Source: an uncultured Flavobacteriales bacterium
Lineage (GTDB): Bacteria; Bacteroidota; Bacteroidia; Flavobacteriales; Crocinitomicaceae
NCBI GenBank assembly: GCA_946480085.1
Contig: CAMLHZ010000004.1
Coordinates: 186,001-250,000 of the forward strand
Reading direction: 5' to 3'
DNA length: 64,000 nt
Position numbers and translations under genes: made by a program. Under the pieces are notes generated by a model, which saw nothing but the letters and a program-made list of their open reading frames with translations, ran no database searches and was not told where the DNA came from. How positions within the stretch are numbered: position 1 is the first letter of the stretch; every line of letters starts with the position of its first letter. Of the stretch, positions 7,994-15,008 are shown in pieces.

Positions 7994-9955
7994 GTGAAAT
8001 CGAAACGCACCATACAACAGCAACTAATGCTGAACATTCTTGTTCCGGTATTGCTTATTTTCAGTGCAATCTTTTATTTTACGTATAAAAATGCCTACGA
8101 CCAGTTGGAGCAAAATTCACGGGATGATCGCAGGCACATTCTGGAGGAAACCAGAAATCTAACCAGATACTACGACCATTCCATGCGGAATCACGAGTTG
8201 GTCTTTGTAGATGAAATGAAGGAAATGGCATTCAACATTCAACATGAATTAGAGACCCAAAATCCCAATACACTTAACCTTTTTGAACTCAGCCGCAAGC
8301 TAAACATAGACACTTCCTATCAACACATTTACCTCATCAACAGAAAGTGTGTAATCGTCAATACCACCTTCGCTCCCGACAAAGGACTTGATTTCACCAA
8401 ACTCAATCTGAGTTACGATGGCTTTTTCAAGAAGATCTTTGAGGAAAACAGCTTTAAGGAAGATCGCTTTGGACTCGAAATGAAGACAGGAAAGATCAAG
8501 AAATATGCTTTCCTACCAACAAGTGATAAACAATTCATCATTGAATTGGGCTATTATTCCAAAGAAGCCGATGGTTACAAAGCATTGTTGATCAATACCA
8601 TAAAGGACATGAGTAAACGGTTCAAGTCCATTGAAAACGCAGAACTCTATCTTGGTATCAAAGGCATTCCTGACGTAAGTATGACCGATAAGAAGATCAT
8701 CTCCACTTACCTGAAATGTTTGGAAACTGGAAAAAACCAACGACTCGAACTAAACAGCAGAGACAAAAAGTACAACGAAGCCATCGAATTCTGTTTTATC
8801 CCTGTTCAGGATTCACGATTGTATACAGGTTATGTATTGGCCATCAAAAGCAACAATAAAGCAGAAACGGAATTGCTATACCAATTACTTCTTTACTTTT
8901 CACTCTCTTTCGTTGGTGCTTTGGGATTTTTAGTGCTCCTCATTTACTGGCGTGCAAAGCGGATTACCAAACCCATAGAACAATTTAGTCGGGAAACGCA
9001 ATTGATTACACCAGAAAATCTAAATCGCAAGTTCAACATTCAGGGAAGTAAAGAACTGGAACAGCTTTCGGTAAGTTTCACTGAAATGATGAATAACCTT
9101 CGCGTTTCTTATGAAGGATTGGAGGAAAAAGTACGTGAACGAACATCCGAATTACAGGAACAGAAATCCATTGTGGAGCACAAGAACAACGAAATTATCG
9201 ATAGCATTTCTTACGCCAAGTTCATTCAACATGCGCTGCTTCCATCCGAAAAGGAAATTCAGCAGCATTTCCCCGAAAGCTTTGTTTACTTTGAGCCTAA
9301 AGACATTATTGCAGGAGATTTTTACTGGTTCGAGCACAAAGACAACATTTCCTGGTTTGCTGTCGCCGATTGTACCGGACATGGTGTTCCAGGAGCAATG
9401 GTGAGCGTACTTTGTATCAATTCACTGAATCAATCGCTTATTGAACATCCAACAGCAACTACAGGTCAACTTTTGGATTTAGTACGAGAAAAAGTGGTAG
9501 CCACATTTACCAAAGATGAAGCATCGGTAAAAGATGGAATGGACATTTCCATTGCGAATTTCAATCACGGAACAAAGGTATTGAGCTGGTCTGGAGCAAA
9601 CAATCCACTTTGGATCTATAGAAAAGAAGAAGTTTTAGCATTCGCTCCCAATAAACAACCTATTGGTCAATTTGATTCAGTGGTTCCATTCGAAACACAC
9701 GAAATACAGCTCGAAGAAAACGATTTGCTTGTTCTATTCTCCGACGGTTTTGCAGATCAATTTGGCGGACCAAAAGAAAAGAAATACAAATATGCTCCTT
9801 TCAGAGAATTGATTGGTTCAAATGCTTCGGCTCCAATGTCGGAGATTAAAGAAATTCTTAAAACCGAATTTTTAAACTGGAAGGGTGATATTGAACAGAC
9901 GGATGATGTTTGTGTAATGGTGCTTCGGCTCCGCTCAGCAACCATTACTCTATAA
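7994..9955 (+). CDS. Membrane sensor with HAMP and SpoIIE-type PP2C phosphatase domain
   Basis: This is a 653-residue inner-membrane signalling protein that probably dephosphorylates a partner serine or threonine in response to a periplasmic signal. There is one membrane segment at about residues 13-30, an extracytoplasmic sensor region to about 295, and a second membrane segment at about 297-317. A HAMP-like linker follows, then a coiled coil (YEGLEEKVRERTSELQEQ) and the SpoIIE phosphatase domain from about 420. Metal-site motifs are GDFYWF, ADCTGHGVPGAM and LFSDGFADQFG. GTG at 7994 is chosen because it precedes the first membrane segment with a short basic N-terminus; ATG at 8027 would cut into it. 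The last residues (RLRSATITL) are encoded by a copy of the dispersed repeat. The ECF sigma/anti-sigma pair downstream may be related, but that is only context. Confidence 0.88.
   Translation: MKSKRTIQQQLMLNILVPVLLIFSAIFYFTYKNAYDQLEQNSRDDRRHILEETRNLTRYYDHSMRNHELVFVDEMKEMAFNIQHELETQNPNTLNLFELSRKLNIDTSYQHIYLINRKCVIVNTTFAPDKGLDFTKLNLSYDGFFKKIFEENSFKEDRFGLEMKTGKIKKYAFLPTSDKQFIIELGYYSKEADGYKALLINTIKDMSKRFKSIENAELYLGIKGIPDVSMTDKKIISTYLKCLETGKNQRLELNSRDKKYNEAIEFCFIPVQDSRLYTGYVLAIKSNNKAETELLYQLLLYFSLSFVGALGFLVLLIYWRAKRITKPIEQFSRETQLITPENLNRKFNIQGSKELEQLSVSFTEMMNNLRVSYEGLEEKVRERTSELQEQKSIVEHKNNEIIDSISYAKFIQHALLPSEKEIQQHFPESFVYFEPKDIIAGDFYWFEHKDNISWFAVADCTGHGVPGAMVSVLCINSLNQSLIEHPTATTGQLLDLVREKVVATFTKDEASVKDGMDISIANFNHGTKVLSWSGANNPLWIYRKEEVLAFAPNKQPIGQFDSVVPFETHEIQLEENDLLVLFSDGFADQFGGPKEKKYKYAPFRELIGSNASAPMSEIKEILKTEFLNWKGDIEQTDDVCVMVLRLRSATITL
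9918..9945 (+). repeat. Dispersed repeat (TCGACTCCGCTCAG family), overlapping a CDS end
   Basis: The sequence contains CTTCGGCTCCGCTCAGCAACC between near-complementary arms AATGGTGC and GCAACCATT. It is one of nine clear copies between 9.9 and 26.5 kb. It encodes the last residues of the SpoIIE protein before its stop. Confidence 0.7.
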
Positions 9956-10006
9956 TCAAACTCAGCGGCCATTACGTGAAGATTTAACAGTAGCTTGATT
10001 AATGGT

Positions 10007-10049
10007 AATTGAAAAGGTCACTGAGCGGAGTCGAAGTGCATTTTCAATT
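10007..10049 (+). repeat. Dispersed repeat in reverse orientation inside a hairpin
   Basis: The core GGTCACTGAGCGGAGTCGAA at 10016-10035 is the reverse complement of the family. It is enclosed by a perfect 9-bp outer stem, AATTGAAAA (10007-10015) and TTTTCAATT (10041-10049). Confidence 0.75.
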
Positions 10050-10050
10050 G

Positions 10051-10085
10051 CCAAATAAAACTTTTTTGAAAAAAGTTTTATTTGG
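10051..10085. repeat. 17-bp perfect palindrome upstream of the ECF sigma gene
   Basis: CCAAATAAAACTTTTTT at 10051-10067 pairs perfectly with its complement at 10069-10085, with one base between. It abuts the previous repeat and lies 49 bases before the sigma-factor start. It could be a terminator for the SpoIIE gene or an operator overlapping the sigma-factor promoter. Confidence 0.7.
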
Positions 10086-10096
10086 CTGTAACTTTA
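10062..10096 (+). promoter_or_regulatory. Possible promoter of the ECF sigma operon
   Basis: A TTG at 10066-10068 and TAACTTTA at 10089-10096 (one mismatch to TAnnTTTG) are 20 bases apart, the usual spacing for the phylum. The first element falls at the centre of the 17-bp palindrome. Confidence 0.35.
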
Positions 10097-10134
10097 TCCC
10101 ATCGAGATAGTCTAATGAAATAGTTACTTGAGCA

Positions 10135-10620
10135 ATGACTACGAAAGAATACAATGAAAGTGTGAATTTATATGCCGATTCGATCTATCGATTCGTGCTG
10201 AAGCACCTGAAAAATAGTATGCTTTCGCAGGATGTTGTTCAGGAGACTTTTGCAAAGGTTTGGGAGAAACACAGTGAGATTTCAATCGAAAAAGCAAAAT
10301 CTTATCTTTTTACTACGGCGTATCATACATTGATCGACGTTATTAAAAAAGAGAATAGATCGGGAAGTTTGGAAAACGTAGCCGTTATGCCAAGCGACAA
10401 ACCGAAAGAGAATTTTGATTTAAAAGATATATTGAATGAAGCTTTAGATCGTTTGCCTGAGATTCAAAAGACGGTGATTATGCTTCGAGATTACGAAGGT
10501 TACGCTTACGATGAAATAGCGGAGATAACGAAGTTGAATGAATCTCAAGTGAAGGTCTACATTTTCAGGGCTAGACAAACGTTGAAAGGTTATTTAAAAT
10601 CAATAGAACTGGTAGCATGA
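10135..10620 (+). CDS. ECF-type RNA polymerase sigma factor
   Basis: This is a 161-residue sigma-70 family factor of the extracytoplasmic-function class. Region 2 spans about residues 8-72, with SQDVVQETFAKVWEK for core binding and -10 recognition. Region 4 spans about 105-156, with RLPEIQKTVIMLRDYEGYAYDEIAEI and a helix-turn-helix ending SQVKVYIFRARQTLK. The start is ATG 10135. Its stop overlaps the start of the next gene by four bases (ATGA), the standard sigma/anti-sigma coupling. No target promoter can be inferred from this window. Confidence 0.92.
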   Translation: MTTKEYNESVNLYADSIYRFVLKHLKNSMLSQDVVQETFAKVWEKHSEISIEKAKSYLFTTAYHTLIDVIKKENRSGSLENVAVMPSDKPKENFDLKDILNEALDRLPEIQKTVIMLRDYEGYAYDEIAEITKLNESQVKVYIFRARQTLKGYLKSIELVA

Positions 10621-11708
10621 TAACAAGAGAAAATTACGAAGCTTTTTATCTTGATTTCTTAGAAGGAACACTTTCTAAGGAAATGGAGAAAGCTTTTCTT
10701 GCTTTTTTAGATGCCAATCCTGATTTACAGATCAGCGATGATGAATTCCCTATTCTGGAGGAAGAAGAGATTTCATTGACTGAATTTGATAAGCTTTTAT
10801 TGAAGAAGTACGACGGGGCTTCGACTCCGCTCAGCCACCTTAGCCCTGTTTCTATTAATAAAGAAAATGTGGAGTACTTCCTAATTGCACAATTAGAAGG
10901 AACGATAGAAGAAAATCAAAAAGCAGAATTGGAGCGTTGGTTGAACCTTCACCCGGAATACCTGAAAGACAAAGCGCTTTATGCTAAAACAATCTTACCA
11001 CAAGAAAAAGTGGCATACCTGCACAAAAGCGATTTGTATCAGGATGCGAAAGTCATTCCGCTTTGGGCACGCATTTCTTCAGCTGCAGCATCGGTTATTT
11101 TATTGATTGGAATTGGAAGCTACCTTTCACTCAATTCGGTTGAAGTGGGTACGCCAGATCTGCCTCAGTTTAGTGAGTACAGTTCTTCAGGCAAAAAGGA
11201 TAATAACCAGACTCTGATCACAGATGCAGATGGTAAAGACGCGAAGCATCGCGTCTCGACTAAGGATCAATTTGCTAAGAATGTAGAGTTTAAAAAGGAT
11301 AATAAGGTGAAGAAAGGTAAGGGCAAATCGCAACCTGCCTTGCCGACAGACAGGTTCGCCCCAACTAACATAGCGAACAACGTTGTACAACAAAAAAACA
11401 ACGATAATCAAAAACAAAACGAAAACAACTCAGTTACCAACGAGAACGGAGGAATTCTTCCAAATCAGCCGGAATTGGCAACACATGTAACTGAGAAGAA
11501 CAACTCGGAAGAAAACGCCAAAAACGCAGCACATAACGATTACGCTTTTGGAGCAAATCCGATTGAACCGATTACAAACGAATTGTCTAAACGATTGAAC
11601 ACTGTGATTGACTTTAGACGAGCAAAGGAAAGCGAAGACAACGAATCTGGATTCTTTATCAAGATTGGTAAATTCGAATTCCTACATAAAAAAGGTGGAA
11701 AACACTGA
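10617..11708 (+). CDS. Membrane anti-sigma-factor-like protein carrying in-frame repeats
   Basis: The 363-residue product overlaps the sigma gene by four bases and has a single membrane segment at about residues 153-172 (SSAAASVILLIGIGSYLSL). This suggests a cytoplasmic N-terminal sigma-binding part and a periplasmic low-complexity C-terminus rich in Asn, Lys and Gln. The cytoplasmic part holds two similar units, at about residues 5-40 and 83-118, each reading roughly N-x-E-x-F...LEGT...L..NP/HP, so it looks internally duplicated. Three unrelated palindromic repeats lie in frame: residues 66-76 (linker between the units), about 207-215 and about 240-249. It has no zinc-finger motif and is not clearly FecR. 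Anti-sigma function is inferred from context and topology. Confidence 0.75.
   Translation: MITRENYEAFYLDFLEGTLSKEMEKAFLAFLDANPDLQISDDEFPILEEEEISLTEFDKLLLKKYDGASTPLSHLSPVSINKENVEYFLIAQLEGTIEENQKAELERWLNLHPEYLKDKALYAKTILPQEKVAYLHKSDLYQDAKVIPLWARISSAAASVILLIGIGSYLSLNSVEVGTPDLPQFSEYSSSGKKDNNQTLITDADGKDAKHRVSTKDQFAKNVEFKKDNKVKKGKGKSQPALPTDRFAPTNIANNVVQQKNNDNQKQNENNSVTNENGGILPNQPELATHVTEKNNSEENAKNAAHNDYAFGANPIEPITNELSKRLNTVIDFRRAKESEDNESGFFIKIGKFEFLHKKGGKH
10818..10839 (+). repeat. Dispersed repeat copy inside the anti-sigma-like CDS
   Basis: GCTTCGACTCCGCTCAGCC followed by ACC is a near-ideal family copy. It is read in frame as ASTPLSHL in the linker between the two similar N-terminal units. Confidence 0.8.
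11237..11256 (+). repeat. Palindrome of the GACGCG..CGCGTC type inside a CDS
   Basis: AGACGCGA (11237-11244) and TCGCGTCT (11249-11256) form a perfect 8-bp stem around AGCA. It is read as part of KDAKHRVST in the periplasmic tail of the anti-sigma-like protein. A divergent relative lies at 27717-27745. Confidence 0.7.
11334..11360 (+). repeat. Palindromic repeat of the CCTGCC..GACAGG type inside a CDS
   Basis: CCTGCCTTGCCGACAGACAG and the following GTTCGCC form an imperfect palindrome resembling a repeat common in Bacteroidetes genomes. It is read as PALPTDRFAP, about residues 240-249 of the anti-sigma-like protein. Confidence 0.7.
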
Positions 11709-11728
11709 CGCTTCGACTACGCTCAGCG
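11709..11728 (+). repeat. Dispersed repeat copy abutting a stop codon
   Basis: CGCTTCGACTACGCTCAGCG starts at the base after the TGA stop of the anti-sigma-like gene. Its ends (CGCT/AGCG) are complementary. Confidence 0.75.
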
Positions 11729-11805
11729 CCCTGCGCAAGCCACTAGGTATGACAGTGTCTCGCCAAAATTGATTGACGAAATCAAAAATGAATGCACCCC
11801 TTCTG

Positions 11806-11838
11806 AAAGTCCGTTTACGTTGTGAGCGGACTTTTTTT
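11806..11838 (+). terminator. Rho-independent terminator after the ECF operon
   Basis: AAAGTCCG (11806-11813) pairs with CGGACTTT (11827-11834), followed by a run of T residues. The 13-base loop is somewhat long. Confidence 0.8.
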
Positions 11839-12157
11839 TATCAGCCTTCGATACGTTTCTGCTTATCAGCAGAAATATCTGTCCGACTTGCTGCGGAGGA
11901 TTTGTAATCCTGCGCATATTACTAATCCCAAAGCTGACGAGCGTGCCGCTACTAAACTACCAAAAACTGTGAACCCTCCCATCATGATTATTTTCGAAAA
12001 ATTCATTTCAAAGAAGCCTTGTGATTTCGCTTATAAACTATGGTCGAGAAAAACATGATAGAATTGCTATGTTCACTGAAATCAGCTTCCACACAAATAT
12101 TTTTCCACAGAAACACCCTACCTACCGAAAAAACAATATTTTTAAGCCACAATCCCC

Positions 12158-14077
12158 ATGAAAGAAACTTCCTTCATCGAGCAGAATAAGAAGAAGTGGC
12201 TGAAATTTCAGCAAATGGCTTCTAGTGAATCGTCCGAACCCGAGACGCTTTCTGACTTGTATACGGATATTACCGACGATCTTAGTTACGCCCAAACATT
12301 CTACAACAAACGAACTGTTCGTGTGTACCTCAACCAATTGGCACAAAGTATTCACAACCTGGTTCACCAGGAAAGAAGTGAATCTTTACGTAAACTGATC
12401 ACCGCGTGGCGTGTTTCTATTCCTTTGGAGATCTATCGCGCACGTAAAACAATGTTTTTTGCACTGATTGTTGCGCTTTTCTGGATTGCCATTGGAGCTA
12501 TTACTACCATCAATAATCCTGATTTTGCGAAAGTGGTGTTGAGCGGTCGCTACGTAGAGGTAACGAACCAAAACATTGCGAACAACGATCCGCTGGCCAT
12601 TTACAAAACAATGCCGCAAATGACCATGTTCATTGATATTACGATCAATAACATACGGGTGGCGTTCATGTCTTTCATCTTCGGAATCATTTTCGGAATT
12701 GGAACGCATATCATGTTGATGAAGAACTCTGTAATGCTTGGAGCGTTTCAATCTTACTTCTACATTAAGGGCTGGATGATGGTTTCCTTTCTTACGATTT
12801 GGATTCACGGAGCTTTCGAAATCAGTGCCATCGTAATTGCATGTGGTGCGGGACTTACCTTAGGAAACGGAATCATGTTTCCGGGATCCTATACCCGTTT
12901 ACAAAGTTTACAATTTGCAGCAAAACGTGGAATCAAGATCATGCTCAGCCTTATTCCGTTCTTCATTATGGCCGGTTGGTTGGAAGGGTATGTTACAAGA
13001 AATTACAGCACCTTAAGCGATTGGTCGAAATGGTTGTTGATTACGTTCAGCTTCGGACTCATTATCTTCTACTATATCATATATCCAATAATAGTTGCGC
13101 GAAAAAATCCGCATTTGGTGCATGAAAGCGATCCACCGATCCGAAACTTTAAGAATGTATTCAATCTGAATAAAGTGAGAACGTTTGCCGAATTATTTAC
13201 GGACTCATTCTCTTACTATAGAGTGCATATCTGGAAGATCTTTAAGGCGAATGCAATCATTTCCTTCCCCATTATTATTGGAGTAATGATTCTTCAAAAC
13301 ACCACTTACGGTGCCGATCTGAATAACAAATTTCCGTATGAGTGGCAATATTTAACGGAGCTGATTACCGGAACACACTTAAGATTTGATACGGATTACA
13401 TTGCCATTTTTGGTTGGACAATTGTAGTTGCACAGTTAATGACCACCACCGTGTTTGGGTTAACCCGACAAAAGGGATATACCATTAAAGAAATGATTGT
13501 TTTCAATTATAGAAAACTGCCAATGGTTTACGTTGGAACCATTCTTCTATCTCTTATTTTGTTCTTTGTCCCTTACGGTTTTCTCTTTATCTTATTATTC
13601 TCACTTCCATTGTTCATTCTTACAGGAGTTTCAACTTCTTTGGGTGAAAATGGATTTTTGAGAAACCTTCGTGACGGATTTGCCTTTGGTACAAGATCCT
13701 ATGGAACATTGCTTCTTGTTACACTGTTGATGTCGTTCATCATTATGCTTTTTGCGCAGGTAATTGCTGGATTTTACAGCTACGAAGACAACTATTTCTT
13801 AAGAGAACCGATGTACCCGGATTTTCTGGATATGTTGTCCCAATTTGTATCGTACATTGCCAGAAATTACACTGACAATTTCATGGTTCCGGCAAACATC
13901 GTTCGTGAAGTGGTTTATGTACTCTTCATCTTCTTTACGATGCCGTTGTTTATTATGATGCTGGGCTTCCAGTATTTTACGGTTCGTGAGCAGGAAACCT
14001 CTTTCGGTTTAAGAAAAGAATTCGAGAAATTTGGTAAACGCAAGAAACACCAGGAAACAAAAATAGATTTTGACTAA
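12158..14077 (+). CDS. SpoIIM/DUF95-family membrane protein with long C-terminal membrane half
   Basis: This 639-residue polytopic inner-membrane protein opens the five-gene MoxR/DUF58 operon. Residues 1 to about 310 match the SpoIIM (DUF95) pattern: a soluble helical N-terminus, then membrane segments including the block INNIRVAFMSFIFGIIFGIG, the conserved HGAFEISAIVIACGAGLTLG and LEGYVTRNY. Residues from about 330 to 620 add another set of roughly five membrane segments that is not part of the usual SpoIIM unit of about 320 residues. This looks like a fusion with a second membrane protein. In non-sporulating Bacteroidetes such proteins accompany MoxR ATPases and have no link to sporulation. 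The start is ATG 12158. The stop lies within the start of the next gene. Confidence 0.85.
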   Translation: MKETSFIEQNKKKWLKFQQMASSESSEPETLSDLYTDITDDLSYAQTFYNKRTVRVYLNQLAQSIHNLVHQERSESLRKLITAWRVSIPLEIYRARKTMFFALIVALFWIAIGAITTINNPDFAKVVLSGRYVEVTNQNIANNDPLAIYKTMPQMTMFIDITINNIRVAFMSFIFGIIFGIGTHIMLMKNSVMLGAFQSYFYIKGWMMVSFLTIWIHGAFEISAIVIACGAGLTLGNGIMFPGSYTRLQSLQFAAKRGIKIMLSLIPFFIMAGWLEGYVTRNYSTLSDWSKWLLITFSFGLIIFYYIIYPIIVARKNPHLVHESDPPIRNFKNVFNLNKVRTFAELFTDSFSYYRVHIWKIFKANAIISFPIIIGVMILQNTTYGADLNNKFPYEWQYLTELITGTHLRFDTDYIAIFGWTIVVAQLMTTTVFGLTRQKGYTIKEMIVFNYRKLPMVYVGTILLSLILFFVPYGFLFILLFSLPLFILTGVSTSLGENGFLRNLRDGFAFGTRSYGTLLLVTLLMSFIIMLFAQVIAGFYSYEDNYFLREPMYPDFLDMLSQFVSYIARNYTDNFMVPANIVREVVYVLFIFFTMPLFIMMLGFQYFTVREQETSFGLRKEFEKFGKRKKHQETKIDFD

Positions 14078-15008
14078 GCTTATCTTAAATATTGTTTTTT
14101 GCTTTCTTGCAATATCGGTTGTGGCTCAAAAAAAGCCAAAAACAACTGCTGTTAAAAAGGAATGGAGGTCGCAGCACGAAAAGGTTGGCTACGAAAAAAA
14201 CAAGGATTATCTTGGTCCAAAACCCGGAAGCTACAAAAGTCCGGTTGACATCAATAGAAACAGCTATAGCACTGGTTCCGGGTCATCCAGATCAGGCTCG
14301 TCTTCCGGACCTTCGAATTTCACTCCTTATCAAGGTAGATCTTATACACCAAGACAAATTCAGCAAGGGAAACAGGTTCCTCCCAACTATCACAGAGGAA
14401 GTAAAAATGGAAAGATCAAAAGAGATCCCAACATTGTAGAGCCTGAACCGGCCGATATTCCGGATGAAGAATATTCAACTGAAGAAGAGCAACAACAGCA
14501 GCAACAGCAACAAAGCAGTTCTTCTTCACAGAACTATGATTCTAACGAGGTGGATGGAAGCTTCTGGAAAGTGATAGGAATTATCATTCTCATTCTTCTT
14601 GGCGTATTTATCCTGTATTTAATTCTTTCGAATATTAAACCGGGAGAAAAGACCATTCCGTTTACACCGCTTGAAGAAAATCTGAATCCCGAAACCATTT
14701 CGAAAACAGAATTGGAAATGCGTTTAGACGAGGCAGAAAGAGACGGCGATTACAAGGAATGTGTACGGATCTTCTTCCTTTTCGCGATGAAGGAATTGTT
14801 GTCGCGTAAACTACTTTTTTGGAAGAAAGAGAAAACCAACATGCACTACATTATTGAAATGCAGGGAAAACCAGGTTTGGACGCCTTTGAACAAATTGTG
14901 GCACAGTATGACATTGTTTGGTACGGTGATTATACCATTGACAAAGACGCGTATTATTCCATGTTGCCTGCATTGAATTCAGCATATAAAGAATTGGAAC
15001 GATTGTAA
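14070..15008 (+). CDS. Membrane protein with C-terminal DUF4129 domain
   Basis: The 312-residue protein has a signal peptide (MTKLILNIVFCFLAISVVAQ) and a long Ser/Gly/Pro-rich extracytoplasmic region. Near residues 138-153 is an acidic and glutamine tract (eight Gln, then Ser). One membrane segment lies at about 166-188 (WKVIGIIILILLGVFILYLI), followed by a cytoplasmic DUF4129 domain with LDEAERDGDYKECVRIFFLF and ALNSAYKELERL. The start is a TTG at 14070 that overlaps the SpoIIM-like gene by eight bases; it yields a perfect signal peptide and no better start is seen. DUF4129 proteins regularly occur with MoxR and DUF58 genes. The molecular role is unknown. Confidence 0.85.
   Translation: MTKLILNIVFCFLAISVVAQKKPKTTAVKKEWRSQHEKVGYEKNKDYLGPKPGSYKSPVDINRNSYSTGSGSSRSGSSSGPSNFTPYQGRSYTPRQIQQGKQVPPNYHRGSKNGKIKRDPNIVEPEPADIPDEEYSTEEEQQQQQQQQSSSSSQNYDSNEVDGSFWKVIGIIILILLGVFILYLILSNIKPGEKTIPFTPLEENLNPETISKTELEMRLDEAERDGDYKECVRIFFLFAMKELLSRKLLFWKKEKTNMHYIIEMQGKPGLDAFEQIVAQYDIVWYGDYTIDKDAYYSMLPALNSAYKELERL

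Larger units (their letters stand above)
11709..12157. other. 449-base gene-free region filled with hairpins and repeats
   Basis: No supported gene was found. In order the region holds the repeat copy at 11709-11728, a terminator at 11806-11838, a hairpin TTTCTGC/GCAGAAA at 11858-11877, and an imperfect palindrome at 11893-11914 (GCGGAGGATT and AATCCTGCGC). The rest is AT-rich sequence leading to a possible -7 element TATTTTTA at 12137-12144 before the next operon. Small ORFs here run through these palindromes and look accidental. Confidence 0.6.

Noticed and set aside
10051..10085. 17-bp palindrome considered as insertion-sequence ends or an attachment site
   Set aside because: No transposase or integrase gene and no target duplication is visible. 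The arms adjoin with one base between them.
12386..12808. 140-codon open frame antisense to the SpoIIM-like gene
   Set aside because: It has no start context and its composition is typical of a shadow frame, rich in Arg and His. The forward frame has clear membrane-domain conservation.
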